Shown here piece after piece: positions 63,337 through 64,000 of a DNA stretch of 64,000 bases. The stretch is taken from NCBI RefSeq assembly GCF_900176405.1, contig NZ_FWXJ01000001.1:310001-374000 (forward strand), written 5' to 3'. Positions within the stretch are counted from its first letter, which is position 1. Each line of letters starts with the position of its first letter. A model generated the notes under the pieces. That model saw only the letters and a list, made by a program, of their open reading frames with translations. It had not been told where the DNA came from and ran no database searches. Origin of the DNA: Polynucleobacter kasalickyi (GTDB lineage: Bacteria > Pseudomonadota > Gammaproteobacteria > Burkholderiales > Burkholderiaceae). The position numbers and the translations under genes were made by a program.

Positions 63337-63636
63337 ATGTCTTCAAAAATACAGGAATTATTGAAACAAAAAGAAGCAATTGAAAAAGCAATAATCGAAG
63401 AAAAAGAACGTCGACGCTTTGAAGGGGTTGAAAAAATAAAGGCAATTTTAGAGGAATATGATTTAGAGATTAATGATATTTTCCCAAATAGAGTTTCTAA
63501 ATCAAAAGGATCTGATTCTAGTATCAATAAAGTAGCCCCTAAATACAGAAATCCTGAAAATGGTAATACTTGGACGGGTAGAGGAAAAGAGCCAACTTGG
63601 ATTGCAGGTAAAGATCGCACACTGTTCCTTATCTAA
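63337..63636 (+). CDS. H-NS family nucleoid protein
   Basis: A 99-residue H-NS relative of the short betaproteobacterial kind. The N-terminal coiled coil (residues 1-45, KIQELLKQKEAIEKAI) is for oligomerisation; the C-terminal DNA-binding part has YRNPENGNTWTGRGKEPTWI. Such proteins silence AT-rich acquired DNA. AAGG at 63327-63330 fits ATG 63337 rather than ATG 63331. The AT-rich 200-base leader suggests self-regulation. Confidence 0.92.
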   Translation: MSSKIQELLKQKEAIEKAIIEEKERRRFEGVEKIKAILEEYDLEINDIFPNRVSKSKGSDSSINKVAPKYRNPENGNTWTGRGKEPTWIAGKDRTLFLI

Positions 63637-63659
63637 GCAGACAATTCTAAGGGGTTAAA

Positions 63660-63694
63660 GGTTTAAAGGCTTATAAAATATGGGCCTTTAAACC
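63660..63694. terminator. Bidirectional terminator-like hairpin after the H-NS gene
   Basis: A perfect 11-bp stem, GGTTTAAAGGC (63660-63670) with GCCTTTAAACC (63684-63694), and a 13-base loop, between two converging genes. T runs are weak on both sides. Confidence 0.6.
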
Positions 63695-63724
63695 AAGTAG
63701 TGAAGAAAATCAATATTATCAAGA

Positions 63725-63955
63725 TTAGTTGGTTGCCATATTCGTCATTAACTCCTCAAAATAGATATAGTTTAAGTCTGGGTGAGATTCGTAATAGTCA
63801 TCTTCATACTCAATTAATTCGGTATGATTAGAAATACAATCTGGGGTTAGCATCATTTGCTGATCTTTCAATAAGTTAGTGGTTAAGAACCCCTTCTCTT
63901 CTTCGGTTAAAGAAATAGCCTCCTGATTTAGTGAGATAAACATTTTATTAATCAA
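63725..63955 (-). CDS. Unknown small acidic protein
   Basis: A 76-residue protein, strongly acidic in the second half (ELIEYEDDYYESHPDLNYIY), with no signal peptide. I do not recognise it. Met5 is an alternative start. It converges with the H-NS gene; acidic partners or DNA mimics of H-NS are known elsewhere, but nothing here proves such a role. Confidence 0.45.
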   Translation of the reverse strand: MINKMFISLNQEAISLTEEEKGFLTTNLLKDQQMMLTPDCISNHTELIEYEDDYYESHPDLNYIYFEELMTNMATN

Positions 63956-64000
63956 TATTGGAATTTTTAATGTTTGGGCATTTTGACTTAGAAAATAAAT

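Overview
The window looks like chromosomal DNA of a low-GC betaproteobacterium of the order Burkholderiales, most like the freshwater Polynucleobacter group. The basis is inference from gene content and order: three Bug/TctC-type periplasmic receptors, a TAXI-TRAP transporter, an H-NS protein of the small betaproteobacterial type, the order yicC-gmk-rpoZ-spoT-greB-tRNA-Arg next to rph-rdgB-hemW, and AT-rich composition with frequent GTG and TTG starts.

Layout. (1) 1-8065: a Tad (Flp) pilus locus. cpaB is cut by the left edge, followed by cpaC, a small lipoprotein, cpaE/tadZ, cpaF/tadA, tadB and tadC on +, and a convergent pair (tadE and an unknown gene with a BON-like segment) on -. It abuts tRNA-Ser(CGA). 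(2) 8688-16676: psiE, a methyltransferase, NAD synthesis (nadB facing nadC and nadA), phosphomannomutase/phosphoglucomutase and pgi. (3) 16867-17806: tRNA-Ser(TGA) followed by a FitAB/VapBC toxin-antitoxin pair with its own promoter and a FitA-like operator. (4) 18204-31293: an HD-GYP protein, an outer-membrane MetA-pathway protein, a probable sugar-acid module (enolase-superfamily enzyme, DapA-like lyase, two Bug receptors), then a gentisate module (TAXI-TRAP uptake, 3-hydroxybenzoate 6-hydroxylase, gentisate dioxygenase, maleylpyruvate isomerase). (5) 31568-42586: an unknown AT-rich gene, 3-hydroxybutyrate dehydrogenase, PPK2, then a catabolic cluster (extradiol-type VOC dioxygenase, YciI protein, Tat-exported amidohydrolase/decarboxylase, two tandem FAH-family enzymes, a GST), a PatB-type lyase, an esterase and panE. 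(6) 42605-50114: housekeeping genes hemW, rdgB, rph, yicC, gmk, rpoZ, spoT, greB and tRNA-Arg(ACG). (7) 50115-54635: an AT-rich accessory segment with no recognised function. It holds a winged-helix protein, a small antitoxin-like protein and an operon encoding a possibly frameshifted small protein plus a 683-residue protein with about twelve short degenerate repeats. (8) 54636-62162: a third Bug receptor and a tight eight-gene operon for light and photodamage: DUF2256 (46 aa), an iron-sulfur (6-4)-type photolyase, a Rieske ferredoxin, TrhP/YegQ, an SDR, a photolyase with no N-terminal antenna domain but an extra C-terminal domain, DUF3833 and DUF2878. (9) 62299-64000: yaeQ, a SemiSWEET transporter, an H-NS protein and an unknown acidic protein.

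The regions most worth following up are the repeat protein and its partner at 51.5-54 kb, the photolyase operon at 55.7-62.2 kb, the unknown gene beside tadE, the fitAB insertion next to tRNA-Ser, and the VOC/amidohydrolase/double-FAH pathway, whose substrate cannot be named. All three tRNA genes have their 3' end towards accessory DNA. No CRISPR array, insertion sequence, integrase or replication origin was seen.
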